DNA of 64,000 bases. Source: Aspidapion aeneum (taxonomy: Eukaryota; Arthropoda; Insecta; Coleoptera; Brentidae). Each line of letters opens with the position of its first letter. The first letter of the stretch is position 1. Under the pieces are notes generated by a model that was not told where the DNA came from, did not search any database, and saw only the letters and a program-made list of their open reading frames with translations. Positions 34,504-45,389 of this stretch are shown here, piece after piece. The stretch lies in assembly GCA_963576565.1 (NCBI GenBank), contig OY755047.1, positions 28,371,351 to 28,435,350 of the forward strand. The letters are read 5' to 3'. A program made the position numbers and the translations under genes.

Positions 34504-35682
34504 CTAAAACAGAGACCCATGAATATTTTACCTACGTTACAATGATTTCGGGGAAATTTTATTCCTCTCCCTCGAATACACGCTGATTGGCCCACGCTAG
34601 AGATGGACCAACCTGCGATTTTAGTGGAGTAGTGACAAGACGTGACTGCTCCAGTTGCGTGACGGTGACAAATAGCAGTCATTTTTTGGAGCAGCTTAGC
34701 CAATGCATGTAAATGCTACTACACCTATAGCGAAATCGCAATCTAGAAAATTGTTCCTTACGCTGTGCTGCCGCGTCGACGCGACGCGGGGCGGCAAAGA
34801 GTCGAAGTCACTGTAATCGTAACGCGATCGCGACTTATGCTGTGACGCCGAAGGTGAAATGTTTGTCTCAAATGATTACATCAGAAGAAAGTTGACAGTT
34901 AACAGTTACTGTCAGTAATTTATTTGGAATTTTTCATAAATTAAAATTTTGGTGCTCTGTGATTAAAATGTTACTCAAAATAAAGCAAAACCCGAAGGAT
35001 ATTTTAACTGCTTTTCGAAAAAGAAAACGGTTTCTGTGAAAATAAGACTTCAAACTTAGTAAAAATTAGATCATGTTTTAATTGAGTAAAATCCATGAAG
35101 AAATTCTCAAATTTATTTCACGTTTATTTCTGTGTTACATTGCTAAAATCAACCTCAAAATTTTTGACTATGAACAACTCCTTGAAACAGGTATAATACG
35201 TTGCAAGAGAAACGCTAAAGAAACACCAGTTTTTAAAACGAGAAATTACAAATTATGTATAACTATCCTTTCAGGTCTAAAGAGGATAAGCCTTTTACAT
35301 AGCTATAAATTTCAAAATCAGGGAAAATGCCTATTCAATGTTTTTCTTCCACTAAAATTACCCATTGCTAGTCCATCGGCATCTGCCATTTCTAATCTTA
35401 CAAATTAGGTTATTCGGGGATATTTCTTGGTCTTCTTATCTCTTCTTATCTCTTATATGTCAAACCTGACATATTATTTAAAAAATTTACGTACACAGTT
35501 ATATTGATTTTAGCTTTGTTAACAGAAGCATCTAAAAATAAGTAGCGTTGCAAAAGCAATTTATACCAAAAAGAAATTTAAATTTAAAAATTAAATAAAA
35601 ATAATATAGACACCCCTCACCAGCCAGGTGAAGTTATCTTTGTTTCCGAAAATTTTTAGATAAAATCTTACTTTTAAGGCGC

Positions 35683-35810
35683 TTATTTGGCGTGTCTTCC
35701 ATTGAAGATAAGCATATCATTAGATTTGATGAGAAAGATGAACGGATGATCGGCATGAAAAATGATTGGTGATGTGACCTTCGGAACTCCCCTTCGTTTT
35801 GTGACGGTCA
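35683..35810 (-). CDS. Serpin alternative last exon 2 (dibasic bait)
   Basis: Acceptor ctgttttag at 35811-35819 then VTVTKRRGVPKVTSPIIF, HADHPFIFLIKS, MLIFNGRHAK and stop. With hinge Glu as P17 the reactive bond falls at KR-R. A dibasic bait suits trypsin-like or proprotein-convertase-like enzymes; Drosophila Spn42Da (Spn4A) is a known furin inhibitor made by the same exon-switching design, but its RRKR motif and ER-retention tail are not seen here. Intact frame and phase. Confidence 0.88.
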
Positions 35811-35891
35811 CTAAAACAGAGACCCATGAATATTTTACCTACATTACAATGATTTCGGGGAAATTTTATTCCTCTCCCTCGAATACACGCT

Positions 35892-36278
35892 AGAGCTTGG
35901 GTGCGATTTTAGTGGAGCAGTGACAAGACGTGACTGCTCCAGTTGCGTGATGGTGACAAATAGCAGTGATTTTTTGAAGCAATTTTACCAATACATATAA
36001 ATGCTGTTCCCTACGCTGTGCTGCCATGTCGACGCGACGCGCCAGCCGGAGGAGACCGGCAAACAGTCACTGTCGCGGTCACAGAGTCGAGGTCACTGTA
36101 ATCGTAACGCGACCACGACTTGCTGTGACGCCGAAGGTGACGCCGGAATTCGGTCGGGGTGCTCACACTGTGACAAAATGTCACTGCTATTTCATTCAGA
36201 TTGGAGCAGACCATGACTGCGACAGACGAGTCACAGTGACAAAATCACAGTTCGTGAAATCGCAACCCACCTCTGGCA
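35892..36278. mobile_element. GC-rich TIR element in the duplicated cassette
   Basis: Left end TAGAGCTTGGGTGCGATTTT; right end reverse-complemented reads CCAGAGGTGGGTTGCGATTT; ACACGC flanks both sides. Interior rich in GTGAC/GTCAC words, which create overlapping short frames on both strands that I do not count as genes. A shorter copy lies at about 34601-34850 in the first cassette copy. Confidence 0.7.
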
Positions 36279-36509
36279 CACGCATGTAATTACTCCAACT
36301 TTTGACACTAATAATATAATTTTTAATCGAATTGTTTTAATTACTCTTAGAAACGACCAATAGAACAAATTCCACCGAAAATAATGTCATCCGCGTGAAA
36401 ACCGAAATAAATTAGCTACGTGGACCAATCAGATGCGTTGTTGGAGGGAGCGGAATATAATCACCCCGGAATTCAAGAATAGCGCTAAGTGAAATGTTTG
36501 TCTCAAATG

Positions 36510-37048
36510 AAACATGTCATATCGTTTTTTAAGTAAGTATTAAAGTGTCAGGTTAATATTTTTGCCCGGCGATGCTTTCAGGGGAAGATCCGCCACTGCC
36601 TTTAAACAAGTTGTTAAAAATCATATAAAAAGTGCTTAATTCGTGCAAATAGTGCGTTCTTGCATGCATTATTAACATCCCCCACTTCTCTCTAATCACA
36701 AAAGCACTCTTACTGGGAAAAGTCGGAAAAACTTCAGCAACTTAGCCTGAGCTCATCGTGCAATGTTTTACAGATGTGTTTTTTATTTCATATTTTTTCT
36801 GCAGATCAGAATAACATTTTTTAAAAGACCCTCAAATTAGATTTTTCCCACATGATTTTTTTTTCGGTAACCACATTTTTTACTTCTCTCAATAACCGTA
36901 TTTATTCGCAATGTTTTGTCGACAAATTAAAAGCAGTATTTTCCTAATTTTATCTTTCATTTTGGTTATGCTAATGATTGATGAATTTTTTTTTAACTCA
37001 CCAAAATATGTCTTTTCTTGCCAAATTTTCTAACTGTATTGAGACCAA
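36510..37048. other. 3' flank of last exon 1
   Basis: No coding segment. A minus-strand AATAAA near 36899-36904 lies about 145 bp after the stop at 37049 and may serve as that exon's polyadenylation signal. Confidence 0.4.
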
Positions 37049-37182
37049 TCACTGGTAAACTCGGCCTGCGAAAAGCACGTTATTCGAAGTTCTTTCTTTT
37101 ATGATGTACATAAAGGGGTGGTCTGCCCTGAACTGTTTTGATGGTTCCAAGAACACGGGAGCGCTTAGGAACACTAGGCTAA
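37049..37182 (-). CDS. Serpin alternative last exon 1 (most proximal)
   Basis: Acceptor aatgtag at 37183-37189. After the split codon it reads VSLVFLSAPVFLEPSKQF, RADHPFMYIIKE, VLFAGRVYQ, stop, 44 codons. ADHPF and FAGR are canonical. By P17 counting Leu is P1 and Ser P1' (VFL-SAP), typical for a chymotrypsin- or elastase-directed serpin (inference). Being only 1.15 kb from the shared exon at 38336, it is the default candidate for splicing; use of the distal cassettes needs skipping of this one. Confidence 0.9.
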
Positions 37183-37189
37183 CTACATT

Positions 37190-38335
37190 TAAATAACCAT
37201 AGAAATTAGTTTTACATATAAAATAGTTATTGTATTAGGGCACATTTTAGCTTTCCCTTATTAAGAAAAATCGACATTTCACATGTGAGCATGCGCCTTT
37301 TAGCCAGTTCACCCACCCGGTCTAAACCAGTAGTAAAATTAAAAAACCTTTGATAAGTTTCTGTAAGCATAGCAACAAATCAAGAATTCTGATTATTGGT
37401 CCTTCAAGCCGGATCAATAATAATTCCTGTCACTTGTTCGTAAAGAATATCTTTAAATTAACACTTTCAATAGACACAACTAGCTACAATTTTCTTTAGC
37501 AACAATAACTAGATTTCTTATATTGTCAGAATACCTACAGACCAAGACTGAAAAATAAAGTGAGTAATTTTATATAAAGTTTTACTTACCTTAGAGTTAA
37601 AAACAATATTATATTTTAGTAGCCATCACATTCTGTTAGCACTGAAACATTATTCAATACCTAAACATTATTTTCGTTTCCGAACTTTTGTTGTAACTAT
37701 TAAAGTTTAGTTTAAAATCTATTGAAGGTTAGAGGTTGCAACACAAAATTACCAAAAAATTAATATAATAATCACTCAAATTTCTTTCCAGAGAATCATT
37801 TTAATATATTTTCAACTTATAAATTTTAGTCAGAATCTGGTATTGGCTAATTTAAATCCGTTAGCACTTATTTTATCATCGTTATATTTTGTCTAAATAT
37901 TTGGCTAAAACTTATGGAAAGATCCATAACGCCACTCGGGGTAAACACCAACCTTCACCACCTTACACCTGAAATGTATGTGTTAAAAATGAACGAAACC
38001 TGTTCCAGGGGCTGTATTAGAGCTAATAAATAGCAAGCGAAAAAGCATAATTCACTGGTGCAATGCTTGGTGCTATTAATGTACAGAAACCTACACCGAA
38101 AACCAACCAGCGAATGGAAAAGCATTAACAATCCACCAATAACTGGAAACTTATTTATAAGACAAGAAAAGTTTTATACTATACTTGAGCAAACAACAGT
38201 CAATTATTTTTGGCTTAAGCTTACGACCAATGTATTTTAGTATAAAACTAATCTTCATTTATATTCAAAAGCTTTTTTATACAGCAAAACCCGACCTCCG
38301 AAATGTCAAATATCTCCAAATAAAAAAAAACTTAC
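37190..38335. other. Serpin intron between last shared exon and last exon 1
   Basis: AT-rich, 1.15 kb. No further exon, repeat or transposon end recognised. Any docking or regulatory element for cassette choice would be expected here, but I cannot identify one by eye. Confidence 0.4.
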
Positions 38336-38474
38336 CACCAGTGGCAGCAGCAGCTTCAGTTCCGTGTTCGGTAACGTTAATAAAAGCTTTCTGAATGACG
38401 TTATCGACGTAGAGGGGAGTGTCAGAAATTCCTTTGAAATTGGCATCAGAGCTAAACGCTTTTTGTAAACCAAG
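38336..38474 (-). CDS. Serpin shared exon 8: hinge of reactive loop
   Basis: Between acceptor ctttatag and donor gtaag. Reads [43 protein letters not shown] plus one base. This covers helix I, strand s5A and the hinge, with Gly-Thr-Glu-Ala-Ala at P15-P11 as in inhibitory serpins, where small residues let the cleaved loop insert into sheet A. The exon stops at P7, so everything specifying the protease target comes from the chosen last exon. Ending in phase 1, it is compatible with all ten last exons. The intact hinge says the protein is an inhibitor, not a storage-type relative. Confidence 0.95.
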
Positions 38475-38848
38475 CTATAAAGTAAAAAACATTATGTAAT
38501 GTTATGTTAAACTATGTGAAGCACCTGCAGAAAATAATTTAGCAATTTAGTCTAAATGGCAACCGTGAAAATCGACATGTACCAAAAATTGTACTAAAAG
38601 AACAAATTTTTCTTGTTTCGACGTCAAGTATTAAATATTACAATTTACTTCTAAGGTTAGAACAACCCTTTTTTTATTGCCAAACAAAAAAACTAAGTTT
38701 GAAACGATACATTAAACTGATTTAGATATTTGAGATCAATCCATAGCCTAAAAGCGCCATATGAATTTTCAACTGCTATTATGTTTTGAACATATTTATC
38801 AAGTTCAAAGTTTTTTAAAATGCTACCGTGGTTAAATCTTGGACTTAC

Positions 38849-39021
38849 CCTTTGCAAAATAGGCTTCAATTTTATATCGCTCTCAACTACGAATTTAGGT
38901 AGGGTCACAGCTACCCTTTCATATTGCAAAGGTTGGTCCTGTAAAAGACCTTCGATATCCTGCTCTATAGCTGCTAAGCCATTCATTTCCTTGGGCAAAA
39001 CGATGGTCATTGAGATGTTTC
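38849..39021 (-). CDS. Serpin shared exon 7
   Basis: Acceptor atattttag, donor gtaagt. Reads GNISMTIVLPKEMNGLAAIE then QYERVAVTLPKFVVESDIKL and KPILQR, 57 codons plus a shared Gly. SMTIVLPKE and VTLPKF are the serpin s3C/s1B-s2B and s6A consensus positions. It begins in phase 1 and ends in phase 0, joining LGLQKAF of the next exon without a split codon. Confidence 0.93.
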
Positions 39022-39417
39022 CTAAAATATAAAATGGAATAGAATAGAACAGGTTATTATTTGCAATAAAAGAGAGTAAAAATAGTATATCTTTTCCAGA
39101 TATCAAGGTAGTTCTTGTCAAAGGACTAAAGAGGTACCAATTTGTTCACAATGAATGAGGTCACTATATTGGGATAGTAGAGGGAACAAACAGTTTGACG
39201 TTTTTCTTTACACTATCAATTTCAAACGTTATTGTGCCAATTCAATAACAACATTAACTTTAAACACTATTGTGCCATTTTAATTATGCCTTATTTCAAC
39301 CCCTACATTGAAGTGTTCGAATAAGGAACTTGAACTTGGAATAAAATTGCTGGCGTTGAAGTTAAACGGCATCCACGGGGTCTGTGCAAATGGGTGTGAA
39401 GAAATGAAAATTCTTAC

Positions 39418-39582
39418 CTCCCAAATAGGGCAACTCCAAATACTGAACGTTACGCTTGTTGCACTCATAGTATTTGAAGTTTTCTTCCAAGTGCATCATG
39501 TCAACTTCTTTCTTGTTTGATTCGCTGGTATGGAACAGTTCCTTGCGGGTCGCCCAGTTTTCGAATTCGTGCACCCATTTAC
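39418..39582 (-). CDS. Serpin shared exon 6
   Basis: Acceptor tatttag, donor gtaag. Reads GKWVHEFENWATRKELFHTS, KEVDMMHLEENFKYYE, NVQYLELPYLG plus one base. KW...F, VDMMH and VQYLELPY are the conserved s4C/s3A/s2B positions around the breach and shutter. Both ends are phase 1. Length of 165 bp gives 54 full codons. Confidence 0.94.
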
Positions 39583-40009
39583 CTAAATAAAAGTTACGCC
39601 AAGTTACAGTTGGTTTTGCTATGAAGATTTAAATCTACAGTCCTTTAAACAAGGAAGAAACACTAGATGACGTCTATAAATAAGGGAAACTGTGGAGAAA
39701 AGAATGAAGCTTGGCATTTTTAGAGTTACTTTGGAAAAGAATTATCCTAAAGTGTTAGAAACAAGAAAGAAACTCTCTTTGACGTCTACAAGAAAATATG
39801 TGAAGACAAGAAGACAATAAATAGAGATTGACGACATAGATAAGATAGAGAATACAATTTTTATTTTCAAGGCGTTCAGGGAAATACTTATCATTCTGAA
39901 CATTTTTGTAGTTCCTACATACAAAGTTTTACCTGAGATCTTACAGTTCAGTCTCTTCTTGGACTTCGTATTTTAAAATAGTATAACAAGACTATTTTAA
40001 TTGACTTAC

Positions 40010-40153
40010 CACTGAAGTATAGAGCATTGACCAAGACTAATTTGGTGTTGGAATCCAGTGAGGATGAATCGATTAAGTTGCGAATTTTGTTGTTGGTATG
40101 ACTCTCGACCCATTTGTTAATGATATCAGCGGCTTGTTGAGTTTGGGAGAAGT
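40010..40153 (-). CDS. Serpin shared exon 5
   Basis: Acceptor tttttag, donor gtaagt. Reads [48 protein letters not shown] plus one base. INKWVE, KI-NLI and VNALYF match helix F, the strand after it and s3A (NAIYF in most serpins). The split codon with the next exon restores SGKW. Confidence 0.95.
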
Positions 40154-40278
40154 CTAAAAAATACCAATGAGTTTCTTAAGGCAATATCCTTACAATACAA
40201 TAATGGAAGAAATTTTTTTGTGTTACGTTTTTCTCATTCTTAGAGCAAAAAAGTAAAAAGAATGTCTTTACTACTTAC

Positions 40279-40435
40279 TAATATTTTCAGCATCCGCATC
40301 ATAAACTTGAGTTGCAATTTTTTTAAAGTCCTCCAAAATTGTAAAATTTTCACCCAGGAATAATTTGTTGGCTGACAAGAGTTTTAAATCGTCAGTGGTG
40401 TGCTTTAGCGTTGGCAGGAACTTTCTAATGGCTTC
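40279..40435 (-). CDS. Serpin shared exon 4
   Basis: Acceptor attgtag, donor gtaagt. Reads EAIRKFLPTLKHTTDDLKLL then SANKLFLGENFTILEDFKKI, ATQVYDADAENI plus one base. SANKLFLGENF is the helix D to s2A consensus (ANALFV), followed by helix E/s1A. Phase 0 at the start, phase 1 at the end. Confidence 0.94.
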
Positions 40436-40734
40436 CTACAATAAAATAAAATATATATTCACCTTCATTCGTTATTTTCGTCGAAAAGGTTAGTGTACTT
40501 TTTAAGATATGACATTTCAGTAATTTACCGTTTTAGTCTGAATCTCCTATTGATCGTTGATGATGATGATTCATGTGTGAGTGGGCCTTGCAGCCCTTCC
40601 ACTGCGACCACCAGTGGGTCTATTGTGGCTCACTTTTGAGTGGTTTCTCACCACTGTATGCCTAATCCTCCAAAAAGGCCGACTATCAGTTTGGGTGAGA
40701 CACTGTTCAGATCCTATTGATCGTTACTTTCTTA

Positions 40735-41690
40735 TTACTAATTAATGCGCCCGGTAGGCTTAGGTATGTACCTAAACTGGGGAAATTTGCAGAAGTTATT
40801 ATGATTGCAAAACCAGGAAAGTCAATCCATGACGTGTCATCTTACAGGCTAATTTTTTTGCTGCCAATTATATCAAAGTTCTATGAAAAACTATTGCTTA
40901 AAAGAATAAAACCAATAGAAAGACAATAAATTATTCCATCTTATCAATTTGGGTTTTGATACCGACATTCCACGACAGATCAAGTACACAGAATTACTAA
41001 TATAATAGAAAAAGCATTAGAAGAGGAAAAAGTTTGTTCTGCAGTCTTCTAGATGTAGCACAAGCATTTGACAAGGTGTGGCATCAAGGCCTTAATTTTA
41101 AACAAAAAAGTTTTCTGCCAAATCGATATTCTTATATTTTGGAATCATACATATCTGATAGACATTTCAGAGTAAAACAGGAAGATTCATAATCAAATTT
41201 AAGAAAAATTCAAGCAGGCCCCTTATTTATACTTATAGCGACAAAGCCAGAAAATTGTCACTTAGCAACATTTGCCGATGATACTGGTTCATTGACGGTA
41301 GAAAAATCTATTAAAGAATGCATAGAAAAACTTTAGGATACAGTAACCAAAGTTTGCATTTGGATCACAAAGTGGAGAATAAAATTAAATGAAACTAAAT
41401 CAATTCGGTTGATTTTAAACAAAAATAACAACTTTATAGACCAGAACTAAAACCAGTATGGACATATTGTATTTAACTATGGGGCTCTACTAAAGAGAGT
41501 AATATTTTAGTTTTCAAAATTAATTATTTTAATTTTAAAATAAAGTATTAAGAAACATTGTGAATACACTTTGGTACGTTCGAAGTGACCTACATCAGGC
41601 CCTAAAAATCGAAATTGTAGCAGAGACTAAGAAAAAGTACGCAAAAAGCCATGAAGTCAGATTCTATCGACAATGTAAAAGCATGGTGTG
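40735..41690 (+). pseudogene. Degraded Jockey-like LINE in a serpin intron
   Basis: Successive frames read GKFAEVIMIAKPGKSIHDVS, SYRLIFLLPIISKFYEKLLL, IIPSYQFGF, TTDQVHRITNIIEKALEEEK, AQAFDKVWHQGL, ATFADDTGSL, LNETKSIRL and, at the end, a WTYCIQLWGST-like piece plus VLRNIVNTLWYV in pieces. These are RT blocks of Jockey-clade elements in order, broken by stops and frameshifts. Orientation is opposite to the serpin. It lies between shared exons 3 and 4. Edges are uncertain. Confidence 0.85.
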
Positions 41691-41924
41691 CTACTTCAAA
41701 GACTAAAAAGAATGAAACCGTTTGCGCTAGTGAACTAAGTGAATTATATAAAACAAAATAATGCTATAAACACAACACAATTGTAAGTTACAGACGAAAC
41801 AAAGCGGGAAGAACTATTGAGTGAACCCTAAGTTTAAATATAAGTTTTCTAATAAATTAAATTAAAACAAAATTGATAATTGGTCTTATGGACTAGATTG
41901 TAATAAAATAAGCACAGTGTTTGA

Positions 41925-42265
41925 CAAATAAAAAAAACTTTCTTATTTCTTAACGGATTTTAATGAAACAAAAACCTTTTTTTGCCTTCAAAAAAATTGA
42001 GTTTTTAGATTTAAGTTATAAGATAACGATCACGACTGAAATTTTATGTTTTAAACGTTAAATTTGATTTACATTTGAAAGTAGTGGTTTCGAAACATAA
42101 AATTTCAAACGTGATCGTTATTATGAATTTTAAATTGGACGACGATTTTGGTTAAATTCAAAAAGTCAAATTTACGGAGACAAGAACAGTTTTTGTTTCA
42201 TCACCATCGGTTAAGAACTAAGAAAGTAATTATCGAAATAAATTTTCTTGTTTCAGCAAAAAAAA
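41925..42265. repeat. Palindromic segment, arms of about 150 bp
   Basis: GATAACGATCACG and AAATTTTATGTTT on the left return inverted at 42090-42122, and TTAACGGATTTTAATGAAAC returns loosely as GTTTCATCACCATCGGTTAA. Foldback element inserted about 130 bp downstream of shared exon 3. Non-coding. Confidence 0.65.
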
Positions 42266-42392
42266 AAGACGACAATGGTTAAAACATCATATTTTAAAAA
42301 GTACATAACCGATTTCGATGAAAAATACCTTTTTCTGATAAGTTTAGTTTGGTGGTATTTTCGCTTTTATTTTTAACGTTTTCTCTCCTCAC

Positions 42393-42542
42393 CTGAGTCT
42401 TTTGCTGGTCAGCAGGAAGGCTTAAAGCGGTGGAAAACTCTTGAGCTGTCGGTCCTTTGGCGCCTGCTTGTGTCAAGGCTAAGATGATCTCGATGGACAA
42501 AGGACTGACGATAAAATTGCCGGGAAAATCTTTCAAAATTTC
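42393..42542 (-). CDS. Serpin shared exon 3
   Basis: Acceptor ttttttcag at 42543-42551, donor gtgagg below 42393. Reads EILKDFPGNFIVSPLSIEII, LALTQAGAKGPTAQEFSTAL, SLPADQQKTQ, exactly 50 codons with phase 0 at both ends. GNFIVSPLSI is the near-universal serpin s6B/helix B motif and GAKGPTAQE the helix C motif. A transposable element ends about 28 bp upstream of the acceptor, which constrains where the branch point can be. Confidence 0.95.
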
Positions 42543-42570
42543 CTGAAAAAAAAAACAATTTTAAACAACT

Positions 42571-43291
42571 AAAATACTCTGCCAATATATGGGCCCCTAA
42601 GCTCACACTAGGTACTATATTTATAGTGTACGTGTGAGCTAATATAACTAAAAACTGAAATATATTTTATTTAACTCCAGACTAAATTACCTTTTGTTTG
42701 ATACCACACAAGTCATGTTTTGACTTAAACTCAAATTTTTGAAATCTACCCCCACCCTTAAAAAAAACAAAAAATTAAAATGTATTTTGTTAAACTCCGG
42801 ACTCAATTACCTTTCGTTTGATATCACCACGCCATATTTTCACTTAAACTCTAATTTTTAGAATATACCCCCACCCTTTTTTTTTAAATAAATTAAAATG
42901 TATTTTGTTTAACTGCAGACTCAATTACCTTTCGTTTGATATCACACACGCCATATTTTCACATAAACTCTAATTTTTGAAATCTACCTCCACCCTTTTA
43001 TTTGGTTTCTGTTCGGTGGATTTTGTTCATTTTTAAATGGGACCATCTCGACCCAAGACCCAGCCTAGGTACGAAATTTCATTAAAATCGGCCAAGCGGT
43101 TTTTGAGTTATGCGCGTTGGTCGTTACAGACAGACAGACAGACAGACAGACGGCGCAACAAAAAAGTTTCAAAATCATCTGAAACGCAAAGATATATAAA
43201 AATTTTTGAAATCGGAGCAACTTTTTTCTTCTCGAAAAAATTAGGATGACCATAGCTCACACTATAATAGTATAGTATATGTGTGAGCTAA
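42571..43291. mobile_element. Hairpin-ended (GACA)n element, copy 2
   Basis: The longest copy: left hairpin AGCTCACACTAGGTACTATA, three units of about 115 bp (TTACCTTTCGTTTGATATCA, ACTCTAATTTTTGAAATCTA), GACA tract 43131-43151, GTTTCAAAATCATCTGAAAC, right hairpin ending GTGTGAGCTA. Frames over the GACA tract are artefacts. Its left edge abuts serpin shared exon 3. Confidence 0.78.
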
Positions 43292-44492
43292 AAATAAGAA
43301 ATAGTTATTTTAACTGGTCAGATATTAGAAGTAAAAATTAAGACTAAATTTTCTGAAGGAGTCTTGAAGGCAGTCCAAGATGTTCATTTATTTATTCGGA
43401 GTTATTTATTTTATTTAGTTAAACAAATGTCTCATGTATCCACTTTCTGTGCCCATTGTTGCCCCGGAGCCGGGGATACAATGGACTGTCCAGAAAATTC
43501 TTGTTTGACTGTGTAAAGAAATTATGTTACCAAAGTATCCAAAACATATCAAACAAACGGTAAGAGCACTTATAAAAAATATTAGCAAAAAATCAAAAAT
43601 TCTCCGTATCCCCGGTGTCACCTAGTTTTATCTGAGGGCACGGCAATCCCGGCCAAGTTCACGGCGTAAACTACTGTACCATCTTTTCTTGAAACATTTC
43701 AGCCCATATTTGACCTATCTAAAACTATACTTCGGAATGAGCTACAAAACTCAGACTCCGCACAGTCGCATGGTGGTCAGCTTGTCGGTTCTGAACGATC
43801 GAAATAATTTTATGGTTTTAATTTTGACAAATTGATGCTGATAGTTAGGAAATGTCAACTAGCGTTTAAAAAATGTGATTTTAATATACTGTGCATTCTG
43901 GAGATTGTACAGTCGCCTCCAAAAATGATGTTGCATATCGTTTTTTTCCTCTTCAGCAAAAAACTTGAAAAATTGATACTTTGAGAGTGTATGTACGTAA
44001 CTAGCTTATAGCTTTTTTTATTTAACAGAGCTTTTTTATAAAAATTTAACTAAATTTATTAATCTTGCTATACTATATATCAATTTTTTACCATGCACTG
44101 GTATTATTTATCGTAGTCTTTATATTCACTATTTTCACATACATAGTTCAAAACAGATTGATGTTTATCCTGTGAAACCGGTGTTTTGTGCCACATTTTA
44201 AATAAATTACGTCGGCCAATCCCATGCGCCAACGCTGAAACAATAATTCATAGCTAATACAGCGGCAAGAAGCGGCAGCTGAATGTAGCACCTATACAAC
44301 CCTTGATACATGATTGAAATAATAAAGTCACAAACGCAATTGATACGTAACGATCCAGACTTTTTCAGTCTCAATATATGTAATACATATTTGAAAAATT
44401 ATAATAAATCAATACACAACTAGCTAATTTTTTTAACAAGCAAATTGAAACTTTGCAAATGGTTTAATAGTAAAAATTAAAGATACTAACCC
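43292..44492. other. Serpin intron, no gene recognised
   Basis: Contains GGGCACGGCAATCCCGGCCAAGTTC (as two pieces of a repeat also seen at 47962-48060, with CTTGAAACATTTCAGCCCAT) and otherwise unique AT-rich DNA. No exon found. Confidence 0.4.
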
Positions 44493-44622
44493 ATATTAGC
44501 TCACACATATACTATACTATAGTAGTGTGAGCTATGATTCGAGAAAAAAAAAGTTGCTCCGATTTCAAAAAATTCTATGTATCTTTGCGTTTCAGATGAT
44601 TTTGAAACTTTTTTGTTGCGCC

Positions 44623-44664
<42 letters not shown>

Positions 44665-45128
44665 ATGTCTGTCTGTCTGTCTGTGTGTATGTATGTCTGT
44701 CTGTAACGGCCAACGCGCATAACTCGAAAACCGCTGAAAATATGGCGTGTGTGATATCAAACGAAAGGTAATTGAGTCTGGAGTTAAAGAAAATACATTT
44801 TAATTTATTTTAAAAAAAGGGTGGGGGTATATTTCAAAAATTAGGAGTTTAAGTGAAAATATGGCGTGTGTGATATCAAACGACAGGTAATTGAGTCCGG
44901 AGTTTAACAAATAACATTGTAGTTTTTGCTTTTTTTAAGGGTGGGGGTAGATTTTAAAAATTTGAGTTTAAGTCAAAACATGGCTTGAGTGGTATCAAAC
45001 AAAAGGTAATTTAGTCTGGAGTTGAATAAAATATATTTCAGTTTTTAGTTATATTAGCTCACACGTAAACTATAACTATAGTACCTAGTGTGAGCTTAGG
45101 GGCCCATATATTGGCAGAGTATTTTAAA
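44493..45128. mobile_element. Hairpin-ended (GACA)n element, copy 3 (reversed)
   Basis: Reverse orientation relative to copies 1 and 2: starts TTAGCTCACACATATACTAT, GTCT tract 44622-44701 (the longest, with TATG/TGTG interruptions), two to three 115-bp units, and ends CCCATATATTGGCAGAGTAT. The apparent Cys/Leu/Ser/Val-rich frames here are translated microsatellite. Confidence 0.78.
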
Positions 45129-45389
45129 TATACTCGAAGAAAACACCATGTAATCTCTTGTTTTCCAACTTGGAGCGCTTTTGAAAATCGCCTTTCCGCG
45201 CGGAATAAGTGCGGATCATTATGCAGGCTATCAAACGGCCTATGATTTGTCGTAACAAGTGACAACGAGTTAATTGATCGATTTTCTGCATTGGCGTCTA
45301 CTAATAAGGTAATTGGGCACTTTTTTAAGACTTAGTGGTTATGGTAGAAAATAGTTCGATATTGAGGTTTCGATCGTCTAAATTAGACA

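Larger units (their letters stand above)
33541..36509. repeat. Tandem duplication of a serpin last-exon cassette
   Basis: 33541-34872 and 34873-36509 are direct copies starting TCAGAAGAAAGTTGACAGTT and ending GTGAAATGTTTGTCTCAAAT. Both contain TAAAATCCATGAAGAAATTC, the exon pair 34376-34503/35683-35810 and a TIR element with GTGACAAGACGTGACTGCTC. Differences are small indels and scattered substitutions, so the event is fairly recent. Confidence 0.85.

Noticed and set aside
36001..36289. Overlapping frames on both strands, 67-87 codons
   Set aside because: They arise from GTGAC-rich DNA of a TIR element; no domain and no splice support.
44575..44771. Frames rich in Cys-Leu-Ser-Val or Thr-Asp-Arg-Gln
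   Set aside because: Direct translations of the GTCT/GACA microsatellite in the hairpin-ended element.
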